This document shows, piece after piece, positions 1-13,000 of a DNA stretch of 64,000 bases. Under the pieces are notes generated by a model. It made no database searches, was not told the origin of the DNA, and saw only the letters and a program-made list of their open reading frames with translations. Numbering within the stretch: the first letter of the stretch is position 1; each line of letters opens with the position of its first letter. Both the position numbers and the translations under genes were made by a program. The DNA comes from Dipteronia dyeriana (lineage: Eukaryota; Streptophyta; Magnoliopsida; Sapindales; Sapindaceae). The DNA lies in assembly GCA_032871835.1 (NCBI GenBank), contig CM065301.1:20663291-20727290 (forward strand), in the 5' to 3' direction.

Positions 1-214
1 TCCTGTGGTTTATAAAAAAAAAAAAAAAACAATTTAAAATTATTATTTCTATCTCCTCTCTCCTATATAATCCATATTCAAACCAATTTCTCTTACCTTT
101 CGATACGATCACACATTCTCTCTCACTTCTTACTTTTACATTTTCTCTGGTTATTAACTAGATTCATCAGTTAAATAATTCAATTTAATTTAGATCATAT
201 TTTTATTATGCAGT
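1..214. other. AT-rich intergenic sequence
   Basis: AT-rich sequence with an A-tract near the left edge and a pyrimidine-rich stretch around 50-150. I see no gene, repeat terminus or RNA gene. Confidence 0.5.
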
Positions 215-902
215 CAATGGCAGAACCAGTAGTAGGCTAGACCGGGCTGTAGCTCGTCTAGAAATTTAGAAAATAATATATATAAATATTTAATTATAAA
301 ATTAATAATAATTTTTAATTAAACTACTCCAGTAGTCTACCATAAAACTCAATTTTAAGTCTAAGTATAATATTGGACTTTAACTAAGTTAGACAAACCC
401 ATCCTAAAACAAATAAATCAGTAAATAAAAACCTATTATTTATATATATATATATATGTATACATAATTTTATAATTTTATAATTTTATCTTAAATACAT
501 TCATTTTGTTTGACTTTTTTGCTCGTGCAGTATTTGATTTTTTGTAAATGTTTTTAAAACATTTTGATAAATTTTGAGAGAGAATAGTTTAATACTGTTA
601 ATTCAAATACAGTAATCGATGAATTTTAAACCGAATCCTGTTAGTGTATCATTTAAATACAATATTAGTTATACACTTGTATTGTAGGTTATAATTTTTA
701 ATATTAATCTTGTTATATATTTTCAAAATATATATTTCTTTTTACAACGTATATATTTTGAAAAGTAATGCTCACGTCTCCCATTGAATGTAACCCTTCT
801 ATATTGTTAAAACTATTTTCATTACCGAATTTATTTAAATTATGTTGATTAAGTATTTTTAAGTTCAACCCTCCCTAATTTAAATTCCTGGCTACGCCAT
901 TG
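215..902. mobile_element. possible non-autonomous TIR element
   Basis: The left end reads CAATGGCAGAACCAG and the reverse complement of the right end reads CAATGGCGTAGCCAG, an imperfect terminal inverted repeat of about 15 bp. Flanking 8-mers TATGCAGT (left) and TATGAAAT (right) agree at 6 of 8 positions, which would fit an old hAT-like duplication. The interior is AT-rich with no long ORF. A related terminus (GGCGTACCCAGGAATT) occurs near 42,662. The boundaries and class are inference. Confidence 0.4.
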
Positions 903-1750
903 TATGAAATGTTATACACCTCAGTTTTTTAGATTTTGTTATTGGTCACATATTTTTTACATTGTTGATTTTGTCTTGTTTTTCTGAACATGTTTCCGTA
1001 ATTAATATTATTATTTTGTAGAATGTATCCGACTTACTTGCTTATAAACAAAATTGTACGATTCATACATATTATTGTGTGCGATTGTTGTAATCTTTCA
1101 TTTCCAAATTACATGATTAGATTAAAAAAAAAATACATTACTAAGTTAAAATAACACAAAGAAGATCATCAATTAAATAAAACCAGACAAAAATCATTGT
1201 TTTCCAAAAATCTGTAATTGACATTTCTTTTATCTTTGACTCTTAATATAAACAGAGCCAAATTTAAGAAAAAAGAGAGAATTTGAGATTTAAGAGCATG
1301 TTTGGAAAGAGAATAAGGGTTGAAAACCTTTTTTTTTTTTTTTTTTTTAAGAAAAGAGTAGACCGGAGAGAACCATAGTGTAAATGTACACTTAAGTGAG
1401 AAAGACGATATCATCGTAAGGGTGGAGATATGGTCTATTAGGTGAGAGGTTTTTTTTTTTTGGGGGGGAGGCCAAAAATAAATTTGGAAACTATTTTTTT
1501 CTAAATTTGTCCTATATTTTCCCACTTTTTTATTTTTGCTTAAAAAATTTAGAAAAAATAGTTTCCAAATTCATGAGATTTTTAAAATTTTCTTTTAAGT
1601 ATATTTCATTTTTTCTTACATGCAAAAGATCTCATTAAAATTCATTAAATTTTATTATGTTATGAATGGTTTGGACAATTTATATAAGGGAGTTTGTATG
1701 TGTGAAGTCTCCAATATAATATAATATTAATAGAGAGAGAGCATGTTTTT
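903..1750. other. intergenic, with a short perfect-like hairpin
   Basis: No gene is supported. A 27-bp inverted repeat sits at about 1,480-1,507 and 1,545-1,571 (core AATTTGGAAACTATTTTTTT and its complement with one length difference). Poly-T tracts lie at 1,330-1,348 and 1,451-1,460. The short ORFs here are low-complexity. Confidence 0.5.
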
Positions 1751-1752
1751 CA

Positions 1753-1906
1753 CCTACAAACTCCTGATATAACCTTACATACAAATCTATTTATCAGTAT
1801 TTGGATAAAAAATCAATCGATGTTGGGTAAGTGGTGTGTCAAGAGAGAATATACAATATCTTTTAGATTTGTATATAAAGTTATATCAGAAGGTTTGTAA
1901 GTAAGA
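1753..1906. mobile_element. small palindromic MITE-like element
   Basis: The left arm (about 1,753-1,790, containing CTGATATAACCTTACATAC) pairs with the right arm (about 1,863-1,906, whose complement contains CTGATATAACTTTATATAC). The interior is about 70 bp and there is no coding capacity. A related half-copy (CCCTGATATAATCATATATAC) occurs at about 42,748, so this looks like a dispersed family rather than chance. The superfamily is not assigned. Confidence 0.5.
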
Positions 1907-2063
1907 AACTGTATATATATATGCCATCTTTTCTAACGGTATTCAAGATAGAAACTCTTTATATGCCACCTAATTTAGTTTACCAAATTTGACATAAGTT
2001 TTGACTCATTGTTTGACACAATTTCATAGCCTTTGAATTGATAACATTTTGATTATTTTCACT

Positions 2064-2069
<6 letters not shown>

Positions 2070-2106
<37 letters not shown>
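2070..2106. repeat. (AT)n microsatellite
   Basis: Uninterrupted AT dinucleotides, giving a spurious Tyr-Ile ORF on the reverse strand. Confidence 0.9.
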
Positions 2107-2110
<4 letters not shown>

Positions 2111-3293
2111 TAAGTTTAATAAGTCTCTTGTTAAAAAAAAACATAATTAGTCTCGACTTTACCAAATGTGTCACCCTTTGATCTACTTGATAAGTCTTTA
2201 TCCTATATGTATTTTCACTTACATGTATTTTATTTTTTTTGTGCTTCTCTCCCCAACGGTTTTCTCTCATCATATTTTAAACAACAAACCAAAGAAGTTG
2301 AGGTCAATTTCAGATAGAGATAGACCGAAGTGAAAGGGAAAAAGAGGGGAAAAATATAAAGTAAAAGTGAGAGAGTAAGTAGAAAGAGAAATGTCTCTAA
2401 TAAAAAGAGAAAGTTGCAAGAAAAAGTAGTGTAAAAGCAAAAGTTGTCTTTGGAGATGAGTTAAATGGGCATTTTTATCGCATACGTACTTTTATACTAT
2501 TTAAATTTAACTTATTACCACAATGTTAAAGATAAATTTCAATACCAAAAGGTTTTAGAAAATTTTGGTCCTAAAACTTTTAAAACTCACCGGATTATTA
2601 TTATTATTTTTATTATGTATTTGTACGAAATAAAAAAATTGTGTGTATATTCAATTTTTTTTGTCACATATATCCATAAATTTTGTTTTTTTTGTCAAAT
2701 TTTCCTAAAAAGTGGAAAAATCGACCAAAAAAACAAAATTTAGGAATCAATAAGTTTTAAATTATATATTTATATGTGAAAATCGTCAAAAATTGCCACA
2801 TACAATATCCAAAAATTGTTTTTAACATTTATGAAAGTTATAACCACATTTCAAATTTTATTTTCAATTTATAACAAAAATTATGAAAATGCCCTTGCAA
2901 CTTCTTTTTTTTTTCAAAAAAATTCACAAAAAAAGTGACCAGGAGATTTCACGTAAAACATGAAAGATGAAACTATGTTTTTTAAATAGAAATTGACTGA
3001 AACATCGCTCCAAAAATATCGTTTGTTTTTAATTTTTCTACAAAAAATTACTAAAAACATCCCCTCTATGAGGGTGTTTCAGTAATTTTGCATTTTCTTT
3101 TTCTTTTTCTTTTTCTTTTTCATATTCAAACTAAGAGCAGACAGCCCTGATATACTATTTATACGCCTGGCGCGTGCTTCCTAAGTGCGGCGTCGTTTGG
3201 GCTCATGATTCCTAGGTAAATCCGCTTATACAACACTGGTCCTGACGATGACTAAGTCGGGTGACGTACTCCTAAGCGGTGCTGTCTCTTATG
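2107..3293. other. AT-rich intergenic sequence
   Basis: Purine-rich between 2,290 and 2,460 and very A/T-rich after that, with a (CTTTTT)n-like tract at 3,093-3,120. I see no gene or clear transposon terminus. Confidence 0.5.
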
Positions 3294-3460
3294 AAGGCAC
3301 CAACAGTGTGAGATGTGAGAGAGAAGAGAGGGGACATAGGAGAGAGAAAAGATGACAGGGGTTTGAGGAAGGCACCACCGATGTGAGATTAGAGAATAGA
3401 GGGTTTGAGTAAGGTGCCGCCTATGTGAGAGTAGAGAGAAAAGTGGAGAGAGGGTGATGT
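3294..3460. repeat. degenerate tandem repeat, three units
   Basis: Three diverged units begin with GAAGGCACCA, GAAGGCACCACC and TAAGGTGCCGCC, each followed by a TGTGAGA motif and a purine-rich run, at about 3,294, 3,370 and 3,411. No coding frame is conserved across the units. Confidence 0.55.
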
Positions 3461-3680
3461 ATGCAGAAACGTATGAGAAAGACAGTCACACACGAATCAA
3501 ACGACACTTTACTAATCTATGTTGATTCCGCGGAATACTACGAAAAACAGCAATAATTGGGTAAACTTAAAAGAAATTTTTTATTAAGCAAAGTTTGACT
3601 GAAAAAACTAACACAAAGCCAATATAAATAACGAAAGTAATCCAATTCCACTAGGATTCAGTATCTCTTAGTTTCATAAC

Positions 3681-3683
<3 letters not shown>

Positions 3684-3722
<39 letters not shown>
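3684..3722. repeat. (TA)n microsatellite
   Basis: Uninterrupted TA dinucleotides. The following 840 bases to the next element are AT-rich with no gene that I can support. Confidence 0.9.
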
Positions 3723-3723
<1 letters not shown>

Positions 3724-4560
3724 CTCCTAAATCAAATAGGAAAAGAATCCCAAATGAAAAAAATCTCAAGTCTCCTAAATGAAAAAGGAAAAAACTCTAA
3801 AAGTTGCGCATGAAAATAAAAGTCCTTAACAATAATCGAAACGGTCAAATTTGGTCATGATATAGCCAATTTGGGGCTATAGCAAATGTAGGGTTTGGTT
3901 GATGCTTTCCAAAAACAAATTATAATAGTGATCTTGATCACGTTTTCTCCCTATAGAGGCCCGTGAAGTCATCAGCTCTGACTTGGGTTCTCTACATGAC
4001 CTAAATACGAAAAGGCAACTTGATTTGCATCATTCTCCTCGGGCTGAAAAAATTCGACCTTGAATTTGGCAACTCGTCATCCTCAAAAGAAGTATCCTCA
4101 TGATAGGGAATGAGGTGCTTCACATTAAAGTATAAAACACATCAAAAGTGTGAATATGGATAGGCAACTTTAGTCGTAGAATTAATAAGTAATCACCAAT
4201 CATCCATCACAATGATGGACAATTGGAGATAAAGAAAATATTTTTTAATTTTTTTTTTGACTAATTTTGTTTTTAGTTTTCAATTTCTTTTCTTTTTTTT
4301 TTGGATTTCAGTTTTCAACTTTATGTATTTTTGGATTTTAATTTTCAATTCATTTAAATTGTATTTTATCTATACCATCCATCTTAGGAGATCCATTTTA
4401 AAAAAAGATTTTTTTATTATTTTATTTCAGTTTTTCAAAAAAAAAAATGCATGGAAAAATCGTATTTTTCACATTTCTATTAATGATGCCCAACAATTTT
4501 TGGTTAGAGAGACCGATTTGATGTATTTCTAAGAATATGGGGATATGAAACCCTAATTCA

Positions 4561-4812
4561 CCTAAGTGTAGACATGAAGCCGGTTTCGGTGTCGGTTTCG
4601 GTTCCGGTTCCGATCCAATTCCACCGGTTCCACCGGTTTGGAATCGGTTTTTTATTTTATTTTATTTTATACATCCACTTTCAGGCTTCATTGCTTTATA
4701 ACCATCCCAGATCTCAATCTCATATCTCTTTCTCTCTTAACCCACCAAACCCATCTCCCTCAATCTCATCTCGAATCTCTCTTACTCAACCATCCACTTT
4801 CATCACTATCCT

Positions 4813-4881
<69 letters not shown>

Positions 4882-5472
4882 CACCTTTCTCTCAATCCAC
4901 TATCTTAAATCACAAATCACAAATCACAAATCAACCACAAAATCACAATCATCATTGAACCCATCTTCATTAATCTCATTTTTTTATCTCTTCGATTTCA
5001 GATTAGTCAACCTTGCCATTGAAAGAAAGAAAAGACCAAGAATTAGAAGCGCCCATATCGACGATGCGGCTGAGTGGCTCCCAGATCGACGATCTCTTCG
5101 GCTGCTAGATCTATCGACGATTTCTTCGAGTGGGTAGGGTTTGTGTTTAGGTCATTTGGTGTTAGAAACTTGGAGATTAATGGAGAATTTGTATTTGGTG
5201 GCTAGGGTTTGGTTTTGGGTGTTAGAGAATGGAAAAATAGAGATGATGTTGGCTAAGCTCCAACGTTTTTTTTTTTAAGAAATTAGGGACCAAAACCAGA
5301 ACCAGAATCAGAATCAGAACCTCCATGGTTTTGATTCACGGTCCGGTTCCGATTCTAAAACCGGAATATCTGGTTTTGAAATCAAAAAGCCGGTTCCGAT
5401 CTGGTTCTAAAGCCCATGGTTCTGGTTCGGTTCCAACCATAGAACCGAACCGGCGTCATGTCTACGTAAGTG
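4561..5472. mobile_element. non-autonomous hAT-like element with 8-bp TSD
   Basis: The element is 4,569-5,464. The left terminus TAGACATGAAGCCGGTTTCGG matches the reverse complement of the right terminus (TAGACATGACGCCGGTTCGG) with one substitution and one gap. The flanking 8-mers CCTAAGTG (4,561-4,568) and CGTAAGTG (5,465-5,472) differ at one base, as expected for a hAT target duplication. Subterminal regions are packed with GGTTCCGGTT-type motifs in inverted orientation at the two ends, typical of transposase-binding subterminal repeats. The interior has a (TA)n tract at 4,816-4,878 and no transposase. The in-frame reading of 4,574-5,137 is low-complexity and not a gene. Confidence 0.75.
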
Positions 5473-5890
5473 GAGTAAAAAAAATGTGGTTTCCTTCAAA
5501 GTTTAGGACCAACTTGTAATTCCTCCATTTAAAAATGAAGATTATCTTTTAGTAAATAAAAAAATAAAAGCTAGTACATTTTTTTATTTAGAAACAATCT
5601 TTTATTAAAATTTTTAAATTTAAAAACAGTAAAAAATCAAACTTAAAATGATGATAATTTTAAAAACCAAAAAAATTATTTACTTTAAAAATAGTAAAAA
5701 AAAAGAAATAAAAATAATTTAAAATTTTAAAATTTTCCATTTTATAATTATTTTATAATTTATATTCCATTTAAAACATTTTCTTTAATTATTATTATTA
5801 TTTTTGTAAAAAAAAAGTTATTTTCATTTTTAAATTTTAACAAGTACAAACAATTTGGTCTTTTCACGGTTTAATTTTATGAAGTTTATG
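5473..5890. other. AT-rich intergenic spacer
   Basis: A/T-homopolymer-rich spacer between two small transposons. Nothing coding is seen. Confidence 0.5.
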
Positions 5891-6443
5891 GATAATTACC
5901 CCGGACCATCAAATTGATGACACACTATCCAAATGACCACTAGATTGAAAAGTTGTATTAAAATAGTCACTTTATGTGAACTTTGTGACAACAATGACCA
6001 TTCCATCAAACACTATTAACTTTGCGGTTAAATAAATGGACATTTTAGTAACTTTATCTATAATTACAAAAATAAAATATAAAATATAATACTTCATGAA
6101 AAACTTTCTATAAATATCAAAATTTTGAGTTGAAAACAAAAGTATTATATGCTTACTCTGTTGTTGGTTTTCGTATTCGGGTAATCTGGAGATATTTATC
6201 TTCCATGATTGATTCATTTCATAAAAAGTGTTTGTAGAATTTGTTCCAGAAAGGGGAATTTTTTTTCTATTCAATACGCAGATCCAATTTTAAAGCTGAA
6301 ATGTCCATCTATTTAACCGTAAAGTTAACCGTGTTTGATGGAATGACCATCAGTGTTACAAAATTTATTTTAAGTGATCATTTTAAAACAACTTTTCAAT
6401 CCAGTAATCATTTTAATAGCATGTCATCAGCGAGATAATTATC
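5891..6443. mobile_element. foldback MITE with about 150-bp inverted arms
   Basis: The left arm (5,891-about 6,053) starts GATAATTACC. The right arm (about 6,295-6,443) ends with its complement (GATAATTATC when read from the right). Shared blocks include GATTGAAAAGTTGT, CATTCCATCAAACAC and GGTTAAATA.ATGGACATTT. The loop is about 240 bp and does not encode a transposase. I could not find a convincing target duplication, so the superfamily stays open (MULE- or hAT-derived are both possible). Confidence 0.7.
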
Positions 6444-6496
6444 ATTTTTTATAAACACGGGACTACGGGAGATTAAAAAAAAACACACCACGTCGC

Positions 6497-6502
6497 CACG
6501 TG
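6497..6502 (+). promoter_or_regulatory. G-box CACGTG upstream of PRAF
   Basis: A palindromic CACGTG core in the context GCCACGTGATAA, about 165 bp upstream of the likely TATA box. G-boxes bind plant bZIP and bHLH factors. That it functions here is inference. Confidence 0.4.
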
Positions 6503-6663
6503 ATAATAATCATCGCAATTATAGGGAAGGATTTTCCAGCAGAGTGCAAACCTTTCTCGGAATTTTCCGTCTTCGTAATTTACCATTTTCTCAGCCACCA
6601 AACAGGAATTTTTTTTAAAAAGAAACAAATTTACAGCGTCTAAAGCTAGAAAGCAGCTAGCCG

Positions 6664-6672
6664 ATAAATATA
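6664..6672 (+). promoter_or_regulatory. TATA-like element of the PRAF gene
   Basis: ATAAATATA is followed about 30-60 bases later by a CT-rich leader (6,705-6,740), the usual plant core-promoter layout. The start codon is at 7,087, which leaves roughly 390 bases of leader. A leader intron cannot be excluded. Confidence 0.45.
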
Positions 6673-7086
6673 TTTGTGTGCATTATCCGTCCCACTCGCT
6701 TTTAGCTCTCTTTACCTTTCTCTCTCCTCTGCAACTGCTGATCAGATCATATATCAATGTAATTTTCTCTTAGACTCTCGCTCTGATTTTTTTTTGTCTC
6801 GACAGACCGCCACTTACTTTAATTGAATTTGTTTTCGATCGATTTGTCTTCACAGTGTTCGCTTCAGTGTTAGCACACTGATTTTCACTTGTTTGGATTG
6901 CAGTCAAGTAGTTCAGAGTTGGTGCAGTTGAAGGAATTGGAGTTGGAGTGAGTGATTGTGATGATTGAACTTCGCTTCGAGAGCGATTCGGTGTCGCTTG
7001 AGAGTTTGTCGAATTTAGGGTTCGGTTTTTGGAGTGAATAACTTGGTGGATGGAAGGATTTGGTTTTGAAGAGTTGTTTTTTCATA

Positions 7087-10000
7087 ATGTCAAGGACCGA
7101 TAGGATGGCTTCGGATCTTAGCAGGACCGGCGCTGTGGAAAGGGACATCGAGCAGGTACTCGTAATTTTTTTTTTATTTTTTTTTCTAATGATTTACTAT
7201 ACTTGCTTTTAAATTCATTTGTCTGTTTCAATTATATATATGTTGATCATTGTAGAGTTATTTGTCAGATAGGATTGTTATAGTAAAATGTGTAGACCAG
7301 GTTGTTGGAGTAGACTGTAGATAATTTCTGTGAATGACTGCAGTTTGTAGGTAGAATAATTTGAAATAGAGTAGACAATATCTGGGTTAGCTGATTTTAG
7401 GCTGTTGTGTGGGTGTAAATCGAAGCTCTGACATGATGTCATTTGCCATTGAATTGCTTTTACGTGTTGAACTAGAAGACTGGGAGGACGAAAGGAGAGA
7501 GAAAATCCGCTTGTCTTAGTGTAGGCTGAGAGGTCATTCTAATACTTTTGACAGAAGAAACGAGAGCACCAAGAGGAGTTTGTTCCAGACTTGGTCAATC
7601 TAGTTGTTCATTGTAGTTTTAAATGACTTTATTTAGGTGGACTGCTGTCCATTCCCCGCGGGAGAGTTTGCAGTCAACTGATTCAAATTACAAATAATGA
7701 GGCATAGTTCTATGCATTCAAAATCTGCTAATGCTATTTTAGTTGGAAGCATTTATATAGTTCCATGAGCTTGATCCAAAATTTGAATGCTTGAAATTTA
7801 AGTTCCTTTGTAAACTGCAGCATCCAACAGTGGATCAAAGAGTGTCTGTTCTCATTGAATTTGTCTGTCGTTTGCCTAGTTAGACAACGTATATAGCTTT
7901 TTGGCTTTAGGATATTGTATGATGTACCAAGTATTGATGTTATAATGCTTTGTGATGAGATCCTTTCCTCTTTAGAGCCTACCAGAAACTATTTATTGCA
8001 TATAACTTGAACAAATTTCATGGAAGAGTAGGTTGGAGATTAACTAGGCAATTGTAAGATTTGAATTTTTGAGATGTTAACTTTAAGTGGTTTCTGGTGA
8101 TTCTATACTATGAAGCCGGGAAATAAGAGTTATGGGCTCTTTTTAAAGCTGCTGAAGCACATATTGTTTCAAAATATTTAGCAGCTTCGCTGTAGAGTTA
8201 GTCTCTTGCGTTATTGCTATATGCCTATATGTACCCTGAATTTCAGATTTTTCAGAGTTTTCGTTTCTGCTGAAATCTTGACATCTTTTCATATTTTCTT
8301 TGTTATTTGAAAGGCATTTAACATTATACAGTTCATTTATGATTCAGCTAGTGGTCTTTCCACCACCTTATCTATAGTTGTGTTCCTCACCTACAAACAT
8401 AATTTTATCTTTACAACAGGCTATTACTGCTCTAAAGAAAGGGGCGTGCCTGCTCAAGTACGGAAGAAGGGGAAAGCCCAAGTTTTGTCCTTTCCGACTT
8501 TCCAATGTAAGTTTAATCCAGTTCTTAGATGCAACTCTATTTACTTGGTTTATTTTACCGCTCTTCATTTTGATCCCTTATTGTGTGTACGTGTTTTCCC
8601 CTTTACTATGTTGGTCCTGATCATTAACTTTTCAATATAATCGTTTTAATTGTCTAATAATTATGAATTTATGATTATCAAGGATCATTATGCAATTATT
8701 AAGCTCTGAGGTATAGAATTTTCTATTTCCTTATATATATATATATATATATTATTGAATATTCCAATAAGATAACCGATACATTGTTTTATATTGTTAC
8801 GCTTTATAGCATTTCCACCTTATTTAGAATTTCTTTGCTTGTGTAGCTCTATCAGAACTGCCAAACTGACTAAAACCAATTTATTTTACTTGTATAATAT
8901 TATGTGTTATAATTCATCTTATTGTAATGTAAGCATTCCCACAGAACAATTAATAAATGCTAAAGTTACACTTGGTGAAATTTGAAAGAATGACAAAAGT
9001 CGAAACAGCAACAAGACACCTTTAGACAACTGATACATTGTTTATATTGTTACGCTTTATAGCATTTCCTCTTCATTTAGTGTTTTTTTTGTTTGTGTAG
9101 CTCTATCAGATCTGCCAAACTGACTAAAAACAATTTATTTTACGTGTATAATATTTTGTTTTATAAGTTATCTTATTGTAAGCATTCCCACAGAACAATT
9201 AATAAATGCTAAAGTTACACTTGGTGTACATTGAAAGAATGAAAAAAATTGAAACAAAAACAAGACACCTTTAGACATGGCAGGAAAGACATAATGTAAC
9301 TTGACATGTGCATTTTATACCACTAAAATGCTAATTTCATTTATATACATTCATGCACCTGTACTTGCACCTGCACCTGCACATATGTACATATATACAT
9401 GTAATTTTATTTACATACATATGCAGTGAGAAAGACGGGCATCACAAATGGTGATAACCATGGAAGCAAATAGCTGCTCAATTGGCAATGCCAATTACTA
9501 CTTCTATTGAGTATTTTTTACTAAAAGACTTTGTTTAGTTACAGTCACTTGAGCATGTGCGAAACTAGTGAGGTTACCTGGTGATTTCTACTAGAGAAGC
9601 TCAACTCTAAGCTTTGATACCACTTTTGTTTCTTTTGGTAGAACTCATTATCTTTTTTGCTCCTTTAGTGTGGTCCACTTGGTGTTGTTTGACGTATTAC
9701 AACGGAATTCACCATTTCATATTTACCGCTTCAGTTTCTCGGACTGATATCTTTCAGCAGTTTGAAGATGTATTTAAGGTTTTGTGTGGGTTTGATACTA
9801 TGATGGCTCCATTTGAACTTTTAGAACTTGAATGTAACCATCAAAGGATTAACTGGAAACATGGCTAGAGGTTTACTTTACATTCAATGCAAAAGAGCAG
9901 CATTTAATAGTAATTAAATTAAAGCAAAATTTGAAATGTTCATGGTTCATATGTGGGAACAATTTGGGAAAAGCAAAGACGTAAATAACAAGCAAAGAAG

Positions 10001-13000
10001 GTTGAACGTTTGTGAATGAAACAAAGGAAGATATTTGCTCTTTGCGGGAATAGGATTTACTTTTGGGCTTTTGTTTATACTGTTTTTAAGGAAGTTCTTT
10101 TCTCCTTTATTAATCCTAATTGGAAGGTACCTGTAGCATGGCAGGGACTGTTTATGTTCTTGCTTAGAGCTTTTGTGAAGGCTTTATTGTTTAGGCCTGG
10201 TGTGTGTTTTTTCGTCTCTTGCTTTATATAATTGTAATTCTTTTTTATTGATACACATTTTGTTTCAATGCAATGATTTGGTGGGCATGGCTTAGTTGTA
10301 GATATCTGCATGTGGACACATGTTAACACTCGCATTCCTGTGTTAATATTAGTTGACTCAGACCGAAGCACATGGACTTGTCACATGATTAATAGTCATT
10401 TGTTAAAATGAATGAGGCAGACATGTAGTAACACATTTCACCATATCAGTTAAATTGATTCCAAACATAAATTAAAGGTGAAAGCAATGGAGGTCTAGAT
10501 CTAAGATAAAATCAGAATATGATGTTGAAACTGATGTAAATGATCTGTTGATTTGGCTGCAGTAGTGGCTGTTACCCTTTTCCTGGAATGGTAAGAGACG
10601 TATTGTGTGTTGGTGCGAATGGTATACATAATCCTCCAATCAGTGAAGTTAAAGGTGCGCCTAGGCACCAGGATGGTGCCTTCAGACAGGCTAGGCGCGC
10701 GCCTTATAAATAGGAGCATATTTTATTTATTTTAGATTAAAAACTCGTTTTAAAAAAAATAAATAAATTAAACCCTAACAAAATTAGAACCAATCTACCG
10801 ATTCTCTCTCTATTCTATCCAGAAAGAACAACTCTCTAAGTCTCTCCTCTGCATCAACAAACCTTAAGTTTTTCATCTTTCTCTCCTTCACCGGCTATCT
10901 ACTTATGATGATTTTGATGAATGAAGATGCATTGATGATGTTGTGAACTTTGTTTTGTTTGGGTTGGGGATAGCTAGTGCCGAGAAACTGATATGAACAT
11001 TTTTTATTTATTTTTAATGAGTTTGTGACTTTGCTATTAATATGATGATTGCATGTTAATTGCTTAATGAATTATTGCGTGTTATTGATAGTTTTGTAAC
11101 TCACATTTTGCTTAGTAACTTTACATTTATAGGATAAATTGGGTTAATACAATTTTTATGAATGATTCCCATTGAGAAATTCATAAAAAGTTATTAGGAA
11201 CCTTTTCTTAAAAAAAGAAAAAAGCAAAAGTGCTCCTCGCTTCAATCAGGCGAGTGCCTCGCCTTGCGCCTAGGTTCCAAGGGGATTTTTGAGCCTCAGT
11301 GCACCTTGCGTCTTTAAAAACTATGCCTCCCATTGAAATAGGGCTCATCCTTCTTTTTAAATTATAACACTTCGCCAATTCTCCCTTGTGTATTGTCATA
11401 CTATCACGATGTCCCTTGTTTGGCTATGCTCTTCGGCCTAGATTAATGTCTTATTTTTCCCCTTTTTGAAGCTGTCCATGTCACTCGTTATCTTTCAACC
11501 TTTTCTATTTATTCAAGTCATTCTAATTACATAAAGGATTTAACTCAATAAACTTGAAGGATTCGCTAAAAATATGAAAAGCAATATGTAAAATACTGAA
11601 AATGTGTGGTTATATTTTAAGAAATTTATGCAGGTGAAATGAATTTTGACATATTTATTTTTTACTTTGTATACAAATTGAATCTTTGGAATGCCCATGT
11701 GAATAATTTACAAAATTTATCTTTGGAAATGTTTAAATGAAGTAAAATTATTTAGGACTAGAATTTGAATAATTTGACATATCTTCAATCCAACCCATTG
11801 ACATGCTAATTAAGTTTATTCTATATTGCATTCCTATGCAACCATTTAATTCCATTGCTATATCTTCAACAATTTTCTTTTTTCCTCTGGTCAATAATTT
11901 GCTGTTTCTCAGCATAGTAATTTACATTTGCTTAATGGTGCTGTTAACCAGATTTCTCGAGAATCGAGATTAATTATTTATCATGTTGTTGATTTCAGGA
12001 TGAGTCTGTTTTGATATGGTACTCAGGGAAAGAGGAGAAGCATCTTAAACTAAGCCATGTGTCTCGAATCATCTCAGGACAACGCACTGTAAGTTTCTTT
12101 CTGTTGAATATTTCAATTGTATTGATATGTTACAAATATAAATTTTTTATAAGGCTAGGATAATAGACCGTACAAAAAGAAAAAGGATTGTGCTAATAAT
12201 GAAAATCAGAATAATTTTTTTTATAGGGGAAACTAACATTTTTATATGGAAAGATTAAATATGTTGGGGAACCAAATTGTTGCCCTTTCCCTAGGCTCTC
12301 CCTCCACTCCATTGCTGTTAATCTGGGTTCAGCCCTATACTTAGCACATTGGCCGGAGGTCATGGTTGTCACTAGATGGGATGTCAGGGATTGATGAGAC
12401 TTGCAAAACTCTGCATGACTGTATTGGTTGTTTTTATCCAAGTTTCTTCTGACTTTGTCCGTCACAACCACCAGGTTGCATTTGTACTTAAGTATATGTA
12501 GCAGAAAATAATTTTTTTTATAGTGCTCTAATTTTTTTTTTCTCGTTTAAAGTTTTTATTTTGTTTATTTTTTTTGGTTGTATGCATGTTTGTTTGTATC
12601 AATATAATTCTGAACTTTATCCCTTGCCTTGAGCTCCTGCAATGACTCGATACTAGAAAAGTCGTTATTAGTGGTACAACTTATTAAAGACCGCTTAATT
12701 TTTTCCAGCCTATTTTTCAAAGATATCCGCGACCAGAGAAGGAATACCAGTCGTTTTCTCTTATATACAATGACCGTTCACTGGATTTGGTAAGAAAATC
12801 TTCATTGTGCCCCCATTAGCTTTATATTATTTAATGTTATTATTGCCCTGCATTTGCTTGTTTATATTATCCTCATATTATAACCTCTTATCCTTGTGCT
12901 ATATTTTAATGGTTTAAAGACTTTTCTGTTAAAGTTATGTAATTTAGTGATCTAATTTTATTCTAGATTTGCAAAGATAAAGATGAAGCTGAATCATGGT

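Noticed and set aside
4574..5137. 187-codon ORF with repeated Val-Ser-Val-Pro and Tyr-Ile runs
   Set aside because: It is built from GGTTCC motifs and a (TA)n tract within a small hAT element, with no domain.
5972..6438. Two short ORFs with related peptides on opposite strands (INRK.. and MSIYLTVKL..)
   Set aside because: They arise because the two arms of a foldback element are complementary.
9614..10371. ORFs in PRAF intron 2 (84, 71 and 98 codons)
   Set aside because: They have no similarity to known families, poor start context, and lie in a large intron filled with repeats.
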